Made by a program: the position numbers and the translations under genes. Positions 8,536 through 17,120 of a DNA stretch of 33,665 nucleotides are shown here, one piece after another; the first letter of the stretch is position 1; each line of letters begins with the position of its first letter. The notes below the pieces were generated by a model. That model was not told the origin of the DNA. It worked only from the letters and a program-made list of their open reading frames with translations, and made no database searches. This DNA is from an uncultured cyanobacterium (GTDB lineage Bacteria; Cyanobacteriota; Cyanobacteriia; Cyanobacteriales; FACHB-T130), in contig CAKZHE010000118.1 in NCBI GenBank assembly GCA_936920195.1, positions 1 through 33,665 of the forward strand. Reading direction: 5' to 3'.

Positions 8536-9393
8536 ATGCAATTCATCAACCCCAAAACCGACTTTGCCTTTAAAAAGATCTTTGGTTCCTCGGAAAACAA
8601 ACACATCCTCAAAAGCTTTCTTAATGCCTTGATTTATGAAGGCAACCCAGTTATTGAGGACTTGGAAATTATCGATACTGCCCTATCTTTAAAGATCTCT
8701 GGATTGAAAGATAGTTATTTGGATGTGAAAGCTAAAATCAACGATGGTACAACAGTTATCATTGAAATGCAGGTGTTAAATGTGGCTTCCTTTGCCAAAC
8801 GAGTAATTTATAATGCGGCGAAAACCTATGCTAATCAACTAGGCAAGGGCGAAGGTTATTCTAAACTAAAGCCAGTGATTGCCTTAACAATTACTGATTT
8901 TGAAATGTTCAAAGAGCGTCCGAAAGTAATTTCACATTTTCGATTTAAGGAAGTTGAAGATGTATTTGACTATCCCGAACCAGAAATTGACTTGTTTTTT
9001 GTGGAGTTGCCCAAGTTCAAAAAAGATTTGGAACAATTGGAAAGTATCGCTGATAAATGGATTTATTTTATCAAAAATGCCCCTTCCTTGGAAATCATCC
9101 CTGACCAGATGGGCGAAGTATCGGAAATCAACCAAGCTTTTGAAATTGCTAATGAAGCGAATTTAAGTTTAGCGGAACTGGAAGCTTTGGAGAAAAGGGA
9201 AATGGTGATTGAAGATCAGCGGAATTTGATTGTGCGAGGATTGCAGGAAGGTTTGGAAAAAGGGCGAGAAGAAGGGAGAAAAAAAAGAACTTTGGAAATT
9301 GCCCAGCAACTTTTAGATGTTCTTGACGATCAAACTATTATGCAGAAAACAGGTTTGACTTTAGAAGATATGCAACAATTACGGCAAGGATGA
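8536..9393 (+). CDS. Rpn-family recombination-promoting nuclease / putative transposase (PD-(D/E)XK)
   Basis: The protein starts with the family hallmark MQFINPKTDFAFKKIFG and continues with a PD-(D/E)XK-like core: Asp63 in YLDVKAK and IEMQ with Glu77 and Gln79. The C-terminal quarter is highly charged and helical (EGLEKGREEGRKKR), ending in the short motif LTLEDMQQLRQG common in the cyanobacterial versions. An in-frame TTG at 8515, right after the upstream stop, would add seven residues; the ATG at 8536 fits the family N-terminus better. Family members (RpnA-E of E. coli) are DNA endonucleases that raise recombination rates. It follows the ADC-like gene closely, so co-transcription is possible. 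Confidence 0.86.
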   Translation: MQFINPKTDFAFKKIFGSSENKHILKSFLNALIYEGNPVIEDLEIIDTALSLKISGLKDSYLDVKAKINDGTTVIIEMQVLNVASFAKRVIYNAAKTYANQLGKGEGYSKLKPVIALTITDFEMFKERPKVISHFRFKEVEDVFDYPEPEIDLFFVELPKFKKDLEQLESIADKWIYFIKNAPSLEIIPDQMGEVSEINQAFEIANEANLSLAELEALEKREMVIEDQRNLIVRGLQEGLEKGREEGRKKRTLEIAQQLLDVLDDQTIMQKTGLTLEDMQQLRQG

Positions 9394-9401
9394 TCGGAGT
9401 T

Positions 9402-9442
9402 GTTGAACTTCAGCCAGCATTAAGATAGGGCTGAAGCCCAAC
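9402..9442. terminator. Inverted repeat between convergent genes
   Basis: CTTCAGCC (9408-9415) pairs with GGCTGAAG (9429-9436), and outer GTTG pairs with CAAC after 2-nt internal loops. It sits between the convergent Rpn-type gene and ndhH. It lacks a clear U-tract, so it may be a dispersed repeat rather than a true bidirectional terminator. Confidence 0.4.
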
Positions 9443-9454
9443 TACAAACTAATT

Positions 9455-10639
9455 TTAACGATCGACGGAACCCATGATAATGTCGATACTACCCAAAATT
9501 GCCACAATATCAGCCACCTTCATTCCCCGGAGAATGTGAGGCAGAATTTGTAAATTGTTGAAATCGGCTGCCCGAATTTTCCAACGCCAAGGAAAGACAT
9601 TATCATCGCCAATGATGAAAATGCCCAACTCGCCTTTACCGCTTTCAATTCTGACGTAATGCTCGCCTTTGGGAATTTTGAACGTTGGGGCAACTTTTTT
9701 AGCAATGTATTGATAATCAAAGCCATTCCATTCTGATTTTGCTCCTTCGGCTAACCGTTTGGCTTCCAGATTTTCGTAGGGGCCTCCCGGTAGGGCTTTC
9801 AGGGCTTGGCGAAGAATTTTTACCGATTCCCGCATTTCCCGAATTCGGACGAGGTAACGGGCAAAACAATCTCCACTGGTTTCCCAATGAACTTCCCAGT
9901 CAAAATCATCGTAGGATTCGTAATGATCGACTTTTCGCAAATCCCACTGGACTCCAGAAGCTCGAAGCATGGGGCCAGAAAGTCCCCAGTTAATTGCTTC
10001 TTCTCTGGTAATGGTGCCAATTCCTTCTACTCGACGGCGGAAAATGGGGTTATCGGTAATTAAGCGTTCGTATTCATCTATTTTGGGATCGAAGTAGTCG
10101 CAAAAATCGAAGCATTTATCTACCCAACCGTAGGGCAAATCTACGGCGACACCACCAATCCGAAAATAGTTATTATTTACCATTCGATAACCTGTGGCGG
10201 CTTCCCAGAGGTCATAAATTAATTCCCGTTCGCGGAAGATGTAGAAGAAGGGTGTTTGCGCTCCTACGTCGGCTAAAAATGGTCCCAACCATAATAGGTG
10301 ATTGGCGATGCGGTTCAATTCCAGCATGATGACGCGAATGTAGCTGGCGCGTTTGGGAACGGCAATATCTGCCAGTTTTTCGGGGGCGTTGACGGTGACG
10401 GCTTCATTAAACATCCCGGCGGCATAGTCCCAGCGGCTAACATAGGGAACGTACATGATGTTGGTACGATTTTCGGCAATTTTTTCCATGCCTCGGTGCA
10501 GATAGCCGATAACTGGTTCGCAGTCAATTACGTCTTCGCCATCTAGGGAGACAATTAGCCTCAATACCCCGTGCATGGAGGGGTGGTGGGGACCCATGTT
10601 CAGGATCATGGGTTCAGTTCTAGTTTCAATTCTGGTCAT
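9455..10639 (-). CDS. ndhH: NAD(P)H-quinone oxidoreductase subunit H (NDH-1, NuoD family)
   Basis: This is the 49-kDa-type subunit of the thylakoid NDH-1 complex, which works in respiration and cyclic electron flow and takes part in the quinone pocket. The sequence is unmistakable: [24 protein letters not shown] at the N-terminus, [18 protein letters not shown], then [40 protein letters not shown] at the end. The ATG at 10637-10639 gives the usual 394 residues; an upstream in-frame start at 10669 would add ten unconserved residues. The gene stands alone on the minus strand, convergent with the Rpn-type gene, as is common for cyanobacterial ndhH. Confidence 0.97.
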   Translation of the reverse strand: MTRIETRTEPMILNMGPHHPSMHGVLRLIVSLDGEDVIDCEPVIGYLHRGMEKIAENRTNIMYVPYVSRWDYAAGMFNEAVTVNAPEKLADIAVPKRASYIRVIMLELNRIANHLLWLGPFLADVGAQTPFFYIFRERELIYDLWEAATGYRMVNNNYFRIGGVAVDLPYGWVDKCFDFCDYFDPKIDEYERLITDNPIFRRRVEGIGTITREEAINWGLSGPMLRASGVQWDLRKVDHYESYDDFDWEVHWETSGDCFARYLVRIREMRESVKILRQALKALPGGPYENLEAKRLAEGAKSEWNGFDYQYIAKKVAPTFKIPKGEHYVRIESGKGELGIFIIGDDNVFPWRWKIRAADFNNLQILPHILRGMKVADIVAILGSIDIIMGSVDR

Positions 10640-10821
10640 AGAATAGTTAAGTTCCCTTGAAAAGACCAATATGATATCTATGAGCTATGGGCGTGGCGAT
10701 CGCTCGATTTTGACGCTCTCTGGCAATTTATCGTAGTTGGGATAGTTTTTGCAATCAGCGATCGCCATGTAGATTTTAGGTGATTCCTAGGAATTTGCAA
10801 TTTGCAATCAAGGCGATGGCG

Positions 10822-12690
10822 ATGACTCCAGAACAATTAGATGCCCTGGTGCAGCGGCTGGAAAGGTACGCTCGCCAACATCCAGCCCAATATCGGCTGC
10901 GGGTGGCAATGCTTGCGGCTCTGGGCTATGGTTATATTTTCCTGGTGTTTGTGCTGCTGGTGGGGGTGGTATGGGGGGTAAGACAGGCATTGGCATCTGT
11001 GCGTCCGGATTTGGGGTCGCAATTGGATGCGATCGCCTTTTTATTAATCTTAGGCTTGATCCAGTCCCTGTGGATGAAATATTCTCCCCCTACGGGGATT
11101 GCGCTCCATCGGCAAGATTTACCAGAATTGTTTGCCGTGCTTGATAAATTAACGATGGCGCTCCAGGCTCCAGTTTGCCATCATGTTCTGTTAACTACCA
11201 AGTTGAATGCGGGAGTGCTGCAAATCCCCCGGCTCGGCTTTCTAGGCTGGCAGAAAAACTATTTACTGATTGGATTGCCTTTGATGCAGGCGGTGTCTCC
11301 AGAGCAGTTTGAAGCCACTCTCGCCCACGAATTAGCCCATCTATCGGGAAATCATTCTCGGTTCGCTGGGTGGATTTATCGGATTCGCAATGCTTGGGCG
11401 CAGCTGTCAATTCAGTTACAGGCGGATGAGAAAAAAAGTTTTTTCCTGTTTAAATGGTTTTTTAGTTGGTATGAGCCGTTTTTTAATGCCTATTCCTTTG
11501 TGTTGGCTAGGGCAGATGAATATGCGGCAGATAGATGTGCGGCGGAATTGGCAGGGGTACAGGTGGCGGCGGATGAGTTGATTAATATCTACGTGAAAAG
11601 TCACTTGGTAGCAGATGCTTTTTGGCCTGAAATTTACCAGCAGGCAAGGTTTCAGCCCGAACCACCAGCGGAGGCGATCGCTCAAATTTTACAAGCTTTG
11701 CGGCAGGATTTACCAGTCCCGGCAGCCCATCGCTGGTTAGAAAGGGCAATGTCAAGAAAAACTGACAATGGAGATACTCACCCCTGTTTGGCGGATCGGC
11801 TCTCGGCCTTTGGGTATAATTTTAGTTCCCAGGAACAGCTGTCTTTACCTGCCCCGCTGGAGCAAACGGCGGCTGAATACTTTTTGGGGGGGCAATTGCC
11901 GCAATTGGTAGCCCAATTAAATGCTTTTTGGTACGAAAAAAAGGCGCATGATTGGCAAAAAATTCATCAGGGAGCGCAACAGCGCCGACAAAAGTTAGAA
12001 AAACTCCAGAGGCAGGATAAATTAACAGTGGAGGAATCTTGGCATTTAGGGAAATTAACCCAGGAATTTCAAGGCAGCAAAGAGGCAATTCCCTTATTTC
12101 AGCAGTTGTTAACTAAGCAACCAGAACATCCTGGAGGAAATTACGCTTTAGGAAAGTTGTTATTAAACCAGGAAGATAGCACTGGCATTGGTTATTTGGA
12201 AGTAGCGATCGCTCGCGATCCTAGTTTAGCCGGAGTGGGTTGCAGGGCGATCGCCGACTTTCTGCACCAAAAGGCTCAAACTGCCGAAGCCAGAGCCTAC
12301 GAAAAAAAGGGCGAACTTCATCAGGAAGCTTGGCAGCGATGGCACGCTGAAAGGGAGGGAGTCAACGAATTGGATAAATTTACTCTCCACAATTTACCAG
12401 ATGATGAGGTACAACAGTTAGCCCAGCAATTATCTGATTATCCGGAAGTAAAAGAGGCGTATTTATTGCAAAAAGTGGTTTTACACTTTCCCGAAAAACC
12501 CGTTTATGTCCTGGGAATTGTCCGACGATTTGTCCTTTCGGAAACGGGCGGCTATCTGCACGATGAAATGTTAATTGCCAAAATAGAAAATCAATTGAGT
12601 TTCTCTGGCACAATGTTAAAACTGATCCTCGATCAGAAAAATCTCTATCTCAAGAAAAATTTTCGCCGCCTTGCCAGAGCTTTAACATGA
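10822..12690 (+). CDS. M48-family zinc metallopeptidase with TPR-like C-terminus
   Basis: This is a membrane-anchored zinc peptidase. Two hydrophobic segments (about residues 30-55 and 68-83) precede the catalytic domain. The zinc site is HELAH at His169-His173, with the third ligand Glu233 in the ExxxD motif ADEYAADR. Residues about 345-500 read as helical TPR-like repeats (EAIPLFQQLLTKQPEHPGGNYALGKLL and onward), and the last ~110 residues form an uncharacterised domain. Possible starts are GTG 10780, ATG 10816 and ATG 10822; AAGG at 10810-10813 is best spaced for 10822. The stop lies in AACATGA (12684-12690), the same string that begins rsmH beyond the inserted TnpB element. A quality-control role is inferred from the family. 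Confidence 0.85.
   Translation: MTPEQLDALVQRLERYARQHPAQYRLRVAMLAALGYGYIFLVFVLLVGVVWGVRQALASVRPDLGSQLDAIAFLLILGLIQSLWMKYSPPTGIALHRQDLPELFAVLDKLTMALQAPVCHHVLLTTKLNAGVLQIPRLGFLGWQKNYLLIGLPLMQAVSPEQFEATLAHELAHLSGNHSRFAGWIYRIRNAWAQLSIQLQADEKKSFFLFKWFFSWYEPFFNAYSFVLARADEYAADRCAAELAGVQVAADELINIYVKSHLVADAFWPEIYQQARFQPEPPAEAIAQILQALRQDLPVPAAHRWLERAMSRKTDNGDTHPCLADRLSAFGYNFSSQEQLSLPAPLEQTAAEYFLGGQLPQLVAQLNAFWYEKKAHDWQKIHQGAQQRRQKLEKLQRQDKLTVEESWHLGKLTQEFQGSKEAIPLFQQLLTKQPEHPGGNYALGKLLLNQEDSTGIGYLEVAIARDPSLAGVGCRAIADFLHQKAQTAEARAYEKKGELHQEAWQRWHAEREGVNELDKFTLHNLPDDEVQQLAQQLSDYPEVKEAYLLQKVVLHFPEKPVYVLGIVRRFVLSETGGYLHDEMLIAKIENQLSFSGTMLKLILDQKNLYLKKNFRRLARALT
12682..12690. repeat. 9-bp direct repeat, left copy (TTAACATGA)
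   Basis: TTAACATGA spans the last codons and stop of the M48 gene. The identical 9-mer is at 14065-14073, across the rsmH start codon. The pair brackets the TnpB element. Confidence 0.8.
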
Positions 12691-12704
12691 TGCGAACGAG
12701 AAGT

Positions 12705-12742
12705 CCCGCACTCTACGTCTCTACGACAGGGTGAGTGGCGGG
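12705..12742. repeat. Left subterminal hairpin of the TnpB element
   Basis: CCCGCACTC (12705-12713) pairs with GAGT (12733-12736) and GCGGG (12738-12742), with one bulged G between them and a 19-nt loop. A folded end is what TnpA-type HUH transposases recognise. It could instead be the remnant end of a different, older element. Confidence 0.6.
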
Positions 12743-12835
12743 ATGAAAGTGAGTCAAAAACAAATTGAGCGATAGCGAATCAATAGAATCTGTGTGTGTT
12801 ATAATTATCTTATCAGTATTCTATAGTCTTGATAA

Positions 12836-14029
12836 ATGTATAAAGCGTACAAGTACAGAATCTATCCTACTTATGAGCAAGAAGTCTGGCTTGCCAAGTC
12901 TTTTGGCTGTGCGAGATGGTTTTGGAACTACGCACTAAACCTTTGTCAAGAAACCTATAAAACTACTGGCAAGGGGTTATCTAGGGGATATATTCAAGGC
13001 TTGCTGCCTGCTCTCAAGAAAGAATACGAATGGCTGAAAGAACCTTATTCTCAATGCTTGCAAGTTGTTGCTTTGAATCTATCTACTGCCTACAAAAACT
13101 TCTTTGACAAGAGGGCAATGCCGCCTAGATTCAAATCAAAGCATGGTAGGCAGTCGATTAGCTATCCCCAAAATGTCAAGTTTGATGGTGACAAGATTAA
13201 TCTCCCCAAGATTGGCTTAGTCCACTGCCAACGTCATCGGGATTTTGAGGGGGATATTAAAACTGTCACTGTATCTCGCAATCCTGATGGGAAATATTTC
13301 GTTTCTGTCTTGGTTGATGATGGAAAAGCTAATCCTGAATTAGCCCCAGTAGATAAAGCTATCGGCATTGATGTAGGACTAACCCATTTTGCAATTACCA
13401 GTGATGGGTCTAAGTTTGACAATCCTAAGTTCTTTGTCAAACATCAACGCAACCTAAAAAGGAAACAGCAAAAGCTTTTCCGCAAAAAGAAAGGTAGCCA
13501 AAATCGAAGGAAAGCAAAATTAGCAGTGGCAAAAGTCCATTCTAAGATTGCGAGATGTCGTGAAGATTTTCTGCACAAGCTATCCCGCAAGATAGTTAAC
13601 GAAAACCAAGTTATTGCAGTGGAAAATCTCAACATCAAAGGCATGGTCAAAAACCATAACTTAGCCAAAGCAATTAGTGATGTTGGCTGGGGTATGTTCT
13701 GTACAATGCTCAAGTACAAAGCTGAGAGTGAAGGAAAACAATATATCGAGATTGACCGATGGTTCCCTACCTCTAAGACTTGCCATGTATGCCTAAATCG
13801 AGTTGACAGCCTCAGCCTTGAAACGCGGTCATGGACTTGCCAGCATTGCGGTACGCACCATGACCGTGATGTAAATGCAGCAATCAATATTAGAAATGAA
13901 GCCTTGCGGATTGTCTCGTTAGGAACTAGCGAGTCTGCCTGTGGAGGGGGTGTAAGTCGATCTGGCAAAACTTCGGTTTTGTTGGACGCTATCCCCATTG
14001 AATCAGGAAGCCAGCGCTCTATCGCCTAG
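12836..14029 (+). CDS. tnpB: TnpB, RNA-guided RuvC-type nuclease of IS200/IS605
   Basis: At 397 residues it is a full-length TnpB, the ancestor-type of Cas12. N-terminal features are [16 protein letters not shown] and the WNYAL helix. The split RuvC catalytic residues are present: Asp179 in IGIDVGL, Glu263 in VENLNIKGM, and the DRDVNAA motif with Asp343 and Asp345. The zinc-binding knuckles Cys316/Cys319 and Cys335/Cys338 are intact. TnpB cuts DNA next to a short transposon-adjacent motif, using a right-end-derived omega RNA, and helps retain the element. No tnpA accompanies it. The 3' end, including the stop, lies within the right-end hairpin, as usual for this family. The gene appears functional. 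Confidence 0.95.
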   Translation: MYKAYKYRIYPTYEQEVWLAKSFGCARWFWNYALNLCQETYKTTGKGLSRGYIQGLLPALKKEYEWLKEPYSQCLQVVALNLSTAYKNFFDKRAMPPRFKSKHGRQSISYPQNVKFDGDKINLPKIGLVHCQRHRDFEGDIKTVTVSRNPDGKYFVSVLVDDGKANPELAPVDKAIGIDVGLTHFAITSDGSKFDNPKFFVKHQRNLKRKQQKLFRKKKGSQNRRKAKLAVAKVHSKIARCREDFLHKLSRKIVNENQVIAVENLNIKGMVKNHNLAKAISDVGWGMFCTMLKYKAESEGKQYIEIDRWFPTSKTCHVCLNRVDSLSLETRSWTCQHCGTHHDRDVNAAINIRNEALRIVSLGTSESACGGGVSRSGKTSVLLDAIPIESGSQRSIA

Positions 14030-14050
14030 CGATGAGCGTCTGGTAGTTCA
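13930..14050 (+). ncRNA. Candidate omega RNA (reRNA) overlapping the tnpB 3' end
   Basis: In TnpB systems the guide RNA scaffold is made from the last part of tnpB plus the right end, with the guide reading into flanking DNA. The G-rich stretch GGAGGGGGTG (13943-13952) and the strong hairpin at 14011-14043 lie where such a scaffold should. The 5' limit is a guess; the location is inferred from the family, not from a covariance match. Confidence 0.4.
14011..14043 (+). repeat. Right-end hairpin of the TnpB element
   Basis: CCAGCGCTC (14011-14019) and ATCGC (14021-14025) pair with GCGAT (14029-14033), GAGCG (14034-14038) and CTGG (14040-14043) around a CTA loop. This is 14 bp with two single bulged T residues (14020, 14039). 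An extruded T in the end hairpin is a recognition feature in IS608-type elements. The tnpB stop (14027-14029) lies at the loop. Confidence 0.8.
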
Positions 14051-14064
14051 CTTCATCAATACTC

Positions 14065-14073
14065 TTAACATGA
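14065..14073. repeat. 9-bp direct repeat, right copy (TTAACATGA)
   Basis: Identical to 12682-12690. It contains the rsmH ATG (14070-14072), and its ATGA would also supply the M48 stop if the element were absent. Confidence 0.8.
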
Positions 14074-14954
14074 CCATAGAGCAACTAGCTATCCCTCCCG
14101 CTTTTAACCATATTCCCGTACTGAGTCGGGAAATTATCGCTGGTTTAACAATTGCCGCTGGAGGCCATTATTTAGATGCTACGGTGGGAGGTGGGGGACA
14201 CAGCCAACTAATTTTGGCAGCGGCAGATGATGTTAAATTAACCGCCATTGACCAAGATGAACAGGCGATCGCGGCTACTAAAATTAAGTTAGGGGAATAT
14301 AGCGATCGCATCAATTTTTGGCATGGCAATTTTGCCAATTATAACCCTGGCGATCAACTATTTGATGGGATTATTGCCGATCTTGGGGTCAGTTCCGTTC
14401 ACCTAGATTCCCCAGAACGGGGTTTTAGTTTTCGTCACGAAGCTGAACTAGATATGCGAATGAATCGCCATCAACCCTTAACAGCGGCTGAAATCATTAA
14501 CCATTGGGAAGAAGTCAAATTAGCCGAAATCTTCTTTAAATATGGCGAAGAAAGACTATCTCGGCGGATGGCGCGGCAAATTGTCCAGCAACGCCCCTTT
14601 CAAACTACCACAGAACTAGCCGAAGCCATTTCTCGTTGCGTGCCAGTTAAATATCGCTACGGCAGAATCCATCCCGCAACGCGAGTATTTCAAGCTTTAC
14701 GAATTGCCGTCAATCAGGAATTAACCTCTTTAGAAACCTTTCTAAATCGAGTTCCCCATTGGCTGAAACCTGGAGGGAAAGTCGCAATTATCAGCTTTCA
14801 CAGTTTAGAAGACCGCCCCGTAAAGCACTTTTTTCGAGATTCGCCCCTCTTGCACGTGCTAACCAAAAAACCGATTACAGCCCAACCCGATGAGTTAGCC
14901 CATAATCCCCGTTCTCGTTCTGCCAAACTGAGAATCGCCGCCAGATGTATTTAA
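14070..14954 (+). CDS. rsmH: 16S rRNA (cytosine(1402)-N(4))-methyltransferase
   Basis: The enzyme is SAM-dependent and methylates N4 of C1402 in the ribosomal P site (older name mraW). Motifs: [12 protein letters not shown] at the N-terminus, [10 protein letters not shown] (SAM loop, residues 40-45), [19 protein letters not shown], and [10 protein letters not shown] (242-249). The 294-residue length is normal. The open frame extends upstream to 13998, but those codons lie inside the TnpB element's right end, so the ATG at 14070 is the real start. No good ribosome site precedes it (CAATACTCTTAAC). It may once have been translated by coupling to the M48 gene through an ATGA overlap and now depends on element-derived leader sequence. 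Confidence 0.96.
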   Translation: MTIEQLAIPPAFNHIPVLSREIIAGLTIAAGGHYLDATVGGGGHSQLILAAADDVKLTAIDQDEQAIAATKIKLGEYSDRINFWHGNFANYNPGDQLFDGIIADLGVSSVHLDSPERGFSFRHEAELDMRMNRHQPLTAAEIINHWEEVKLAEIFFKYGEERLSRRMARQIVQQRPFQTTTELAEAISRCVPVKYRYGRIHPATRVFQALRIAVNQELTSLETFLNRVPHWLKPGGKVAIISFHSLEDRPVKHFFRDSPLLHVLTKKPITAQPDELAHNPRSRSAKLRIAARCI

Positions 14955-14957
14955 TTT

Positions 14958-15689
14958 CTAGTACGCACCATTATTTTTAGGAGCCACCACCACCCCAATT
15001 GTTTTGACAATTATCCATAAATCCAGCCAAAAATTGCGACATTTAACATAGTAAACATCCATCTGTACCCGCAGATGGTAGGGAATATCATTCCGACCAG
15101 AAACCTGCCATAATCCAGTAATTCCAGGGCGAATAGTTAATACCTTGTCGATATGACGACCGTATTTACATAGTTCCTCTGGAACCAGCGGACGTGGACC
15201 AACGACACTCATATCCCCTTTGAAGACATTCCAGAATTGGGGAAATTCATCCAGGCTAGTTACCCGGAGAAACTTACCAATCCAAGTAATTCGCGGGTCA
15301 TCTTTCAACTTGAAATTATCTTCAAATTCCTGCCGCAGTTCCGGAGAACTGTTCAGCATCTCTGCTAACACTTCCTCCGCATTCACTACCATTGTTCGGA
15401 ACTTGATGCAATTGAACTTTTGGTGATTTTTGCCAACGCGCTCCTGGCTATAAAATACTGGTCCCGGAGAGCTAACCGCAATCAAAAAGATCAATAGCAA
15501 ATAAACTGGCGACAATAGAACCAGCACCGACAGGGAAAACAATATATCAAACAACCGCTTGGCAAAATTTCCGTCTAGTCCATTGACGAGCAAACCTTGG
15601 GATTTGCTTTTCGCCGCCAGGGGTTCTACACCTCGCTTGACGAAAGTTCGGACTATCCTGACGGAGATTAGTTGGCTTTCGGCAGTCAT
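14958..15689 (-). CDS. Polyprenyl-phosphate sugar-1-phosphate transferase
   Basis: This is an initiating phosphoglycosyltransferase of the monotopic PGT type, moving a sugar-1-phosphate onto undecaprenyl phosphate to begin exopolysaccharide or O-unit assembly at the inner membrane. A basic N-terminal region (about 45 residues) leads to the re-entrant membrane helix (KRLFDILFSLSVLVLLSPVY). The catalytic core follows with KFRTM, SLDEFPQFWNVFKGDMS (the DE dyad), VVGPRPL and RPGITGLWQVSGR. It lacks the long multi-span N-terminus of WbaP types. ATG 15689 has a good ribosome site (AAGGAG); an upstream GTG at 15707 does not. Three bases separate it from convergent rsmH. The adjacent glycosyltransferase probably works on the same glycan. 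Confidence 0.9.
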   Translation of the reverse strand: MTAESQLISVRIVRTFVKRGVEPLAAKSKSQGLLVNGLDGNFAKRLFDILFSLSVLVLLSPVYLLLIFLIAVSSPGPVFYSQERVGKNHQKFNCIKFRTMVVNAEEVLAEMLNSSPELRQEFEDNFKLKDDPRITWIGKFLRVTSLDEFPQFWNVFKGDMSVVGPRPLVPEELCKYGRHIDKVLTIRPGITGLWQVSGRNDIPYHLRVQMDVYYVKCRNFWLDLWIIVKTIGVVVAPKNNGAY

Positions 15690-15754
15690 CTTACTCCTTG
15701 ACTTCACACCACACAGTCCAAATCATAAAGCCCCGCGTCCCATGTTAAAAACAA

Positions 15755-16927
15755 TTAACTCTGGGAAATCGAAAATTTTTGGCCTGGGTTGCCAGACCAA
15801 AATTCCTGAGAACAACTTTCTAAAAAAGCCAGGTAGCGCCCCTGAAAAACGTTGGGGGCAAACTGGGTGGCTCGATAATAAGCGGTTTCTGGGTTAAAAG
15901 CACTTTGTATAGTTTCCCATTCTTTTACCGCTGCGATCGCAGCAGTTTCCGTTTGAGTCTCAAAAAATAAGCCTGTACCAGATTCGGGATATTGGCGAAG
16001 ATCTCGGACGATTTCTAAGGCCCCCCCAGCACCGTAGGCAATGACTGGAGTTCCACAAGCTTGCGCTTCCACCAAAGCGATACCAAAATCCTCGCAGGCT
16101 GCATAGACAAAGGCTTTTGCTTGAGACAGATACTTTTCTACTACGTCATTTGGTTGCTCTCCCAGAATTTTGACGTTGGGTTTTGCCAGTTCCCGCAGTT
16201 GGTTTAGTTCTGAACCGCCGCCAATTACGACTAGCTGACGGCCTAGTTGGTTGAAAGCTTTAACGATTAAAGATACTTGTTTATAACTCACTAACCGGGA
16301 AACTGTCACGTAAAAATCTTCTTTATCCGGTTGAAAGGCAAAACGGGCAATGTTGACTGGGGGATAAATCACTTCTGCCTGCCGCCGATAACAGCGCCAG
16401 ATGCGGCGAGCCGTATGCTGGGAGTTGGCAATAAAGTAGTCTACCCGATTGGCAGTCAGTACGTCCCATTGCCGCAATTGATGCAGTAGATACCGCGTCA
16501 GGATGCCGGGAAGTCCTTTTCCTAAACGACTGCGCTGGAGATATTCCAGAGTTAAGTCCCAGGCATAGCGCATGGGGGCATGGCAGTAGCAAATATGTAG
16601 TTGTTGGGAACCAGTTAAAACTCCTTTGGCAACAGCATGGGAAGAGGACAGAATAATGTCATACTCTCGCAGATCTAGCTGTTCTATAGCAAGGGGCATC
16701 AGGGGCAAATATTTTTGCACCCCGTTACGAGTGCCTGGGAACTGCTGCAAAAAAGTTGTGCCAATCTCCCGCCCAAAGAGGTAACTGTCAGGATTGGTAG
16801 ATTCAAAATCAATTAAGGCATAGAGGTCAGCAGAAATATGTTTTAAAATCTCCTGCACAACCAGTTCTGAACCGCCAGTAGCTTTTGGGGTTAACCATTC
16901 GTGGACTAGAGCATATTTAAATGTCAC
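15755..16927 (-). CDS. GT4-family glycosyltransferase
   Basis: The 390-residue GT-B enzyme is of family 4. The N-terminal lobe holds the GGSE acceptor-side motif near residue 18 (ATGGSELVV). The C-terminal lobe has VSRLVSYKQV and VVIGGGSEL, and the EX7E nucleotide-sugar motif EDFGIALVE with Glu279 and Glu287. The start is GTG at 16925-16927, giving (M)TFKYALVHEWL; no ribosome site is evident. It ends 65 bp upstream of the sugar transferase on the same strand, so the pair likely forms an operon for surface polysaccharide. Donor and acceptor cannot be told from sequence. Confidence 0.88.
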   Translation of the reverse strand: MTFKYALVHEWLTPKATGGSELVVQEILKHISADLYALIDFESTNPDSYLFGREIGTTFLQQFPGTRNGVQKYLPLMPLAIEQLDLREYDIILSSSHAVAKGVLTGSQQLHICYCHAPMRYAWDLTLEYLQRSRLGKGLPGILTRYLLHQLRQWDVLTANRVDYFIANSQHTARRIWRCYRRQAEVIYPPVNIARFAFQPDKEDFYVTVSRLVSYKQVSLIVKAFNQLGRQLVVIGGGSELNQLRELAKPNVKILGEQPNDVVEKYLSQAKAFVYAACEDFGIALVEAQACGTPVIAYGAGGALEIVRDLRQYPESGTGLFFETQTETAAIAAVKEWETIQSAFNPETAYYRATQFAPNVFQGRYLAFLESCSQEFWSGNPGQKFSISQS

Positions 16928-17066
16928 AATTGGGGATAATTGATTTAAGGAGTTTGATCAGAGCTTAACTTATCGAATTGAAATTGGGAATAGGTTGCCC
17001 CAAATTGGTTGGGATGAGGAGGCGATCGCTGATAAGCGCAAATAATGAGATGGGATATGACAGAAA

Positions 17067-17095
17067 TAGGGGCAACCACGGGGGTATTGCCCCTA
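17067..17095. repeat. Hairpin TAGGGGCAA/TTGCCCCTA, possible terminator
   Basis: Perfect 9-bp arms (17067-17075, 17087-17095) enclose an 11-nt loop. It sits 25 bp past the end of the minus-strand TerB-like gene. On that strand a short TTTC run follows, so it may end transcription, but this GGGGCAA palindrome is also a common dispersed repeat in cyanobacteria. Confidence 0.5.
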
Positions 17096-17120
17096 CAAAA
17101 CGCTATATATAGATGGTTGG

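Larger units (their letters stand above)
12691..14064 (+). mobile_element. TnpB-only IS200/IS605-type element
   Basis: The element contains one intact tnpB and no tnpA. Each end carries a subterminal hairpin (12705-12742 and 14011-14043). The limits given are the inner edges of the 9-bp direct repeat. The true right end could be nearer 14050, just after GGTAGTTCAC, because IS200/IS605 elements normally have no target duplication. Between the left hairpin and tnpB, a TATAAT box at 12800-12805 may start tnpB transcription. Without tnpA it would need a TnpA supplied in trans to move. Confidence 0.75.

Noticed and set aside
13444..13998. 184-residue frame antisense to tnpB
   Set aside because: Composition is that of a shadow of the strongly supported tnpB frame, with no family features or ribosome site.
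13998..14069. N-terminal extension of rsmH starting at 13998
   Set aside because: These codons lie inside the TnpB element's right-end hairpin and lack family similarity; the conserved RsmH N-terminus starts at ATG 14070.
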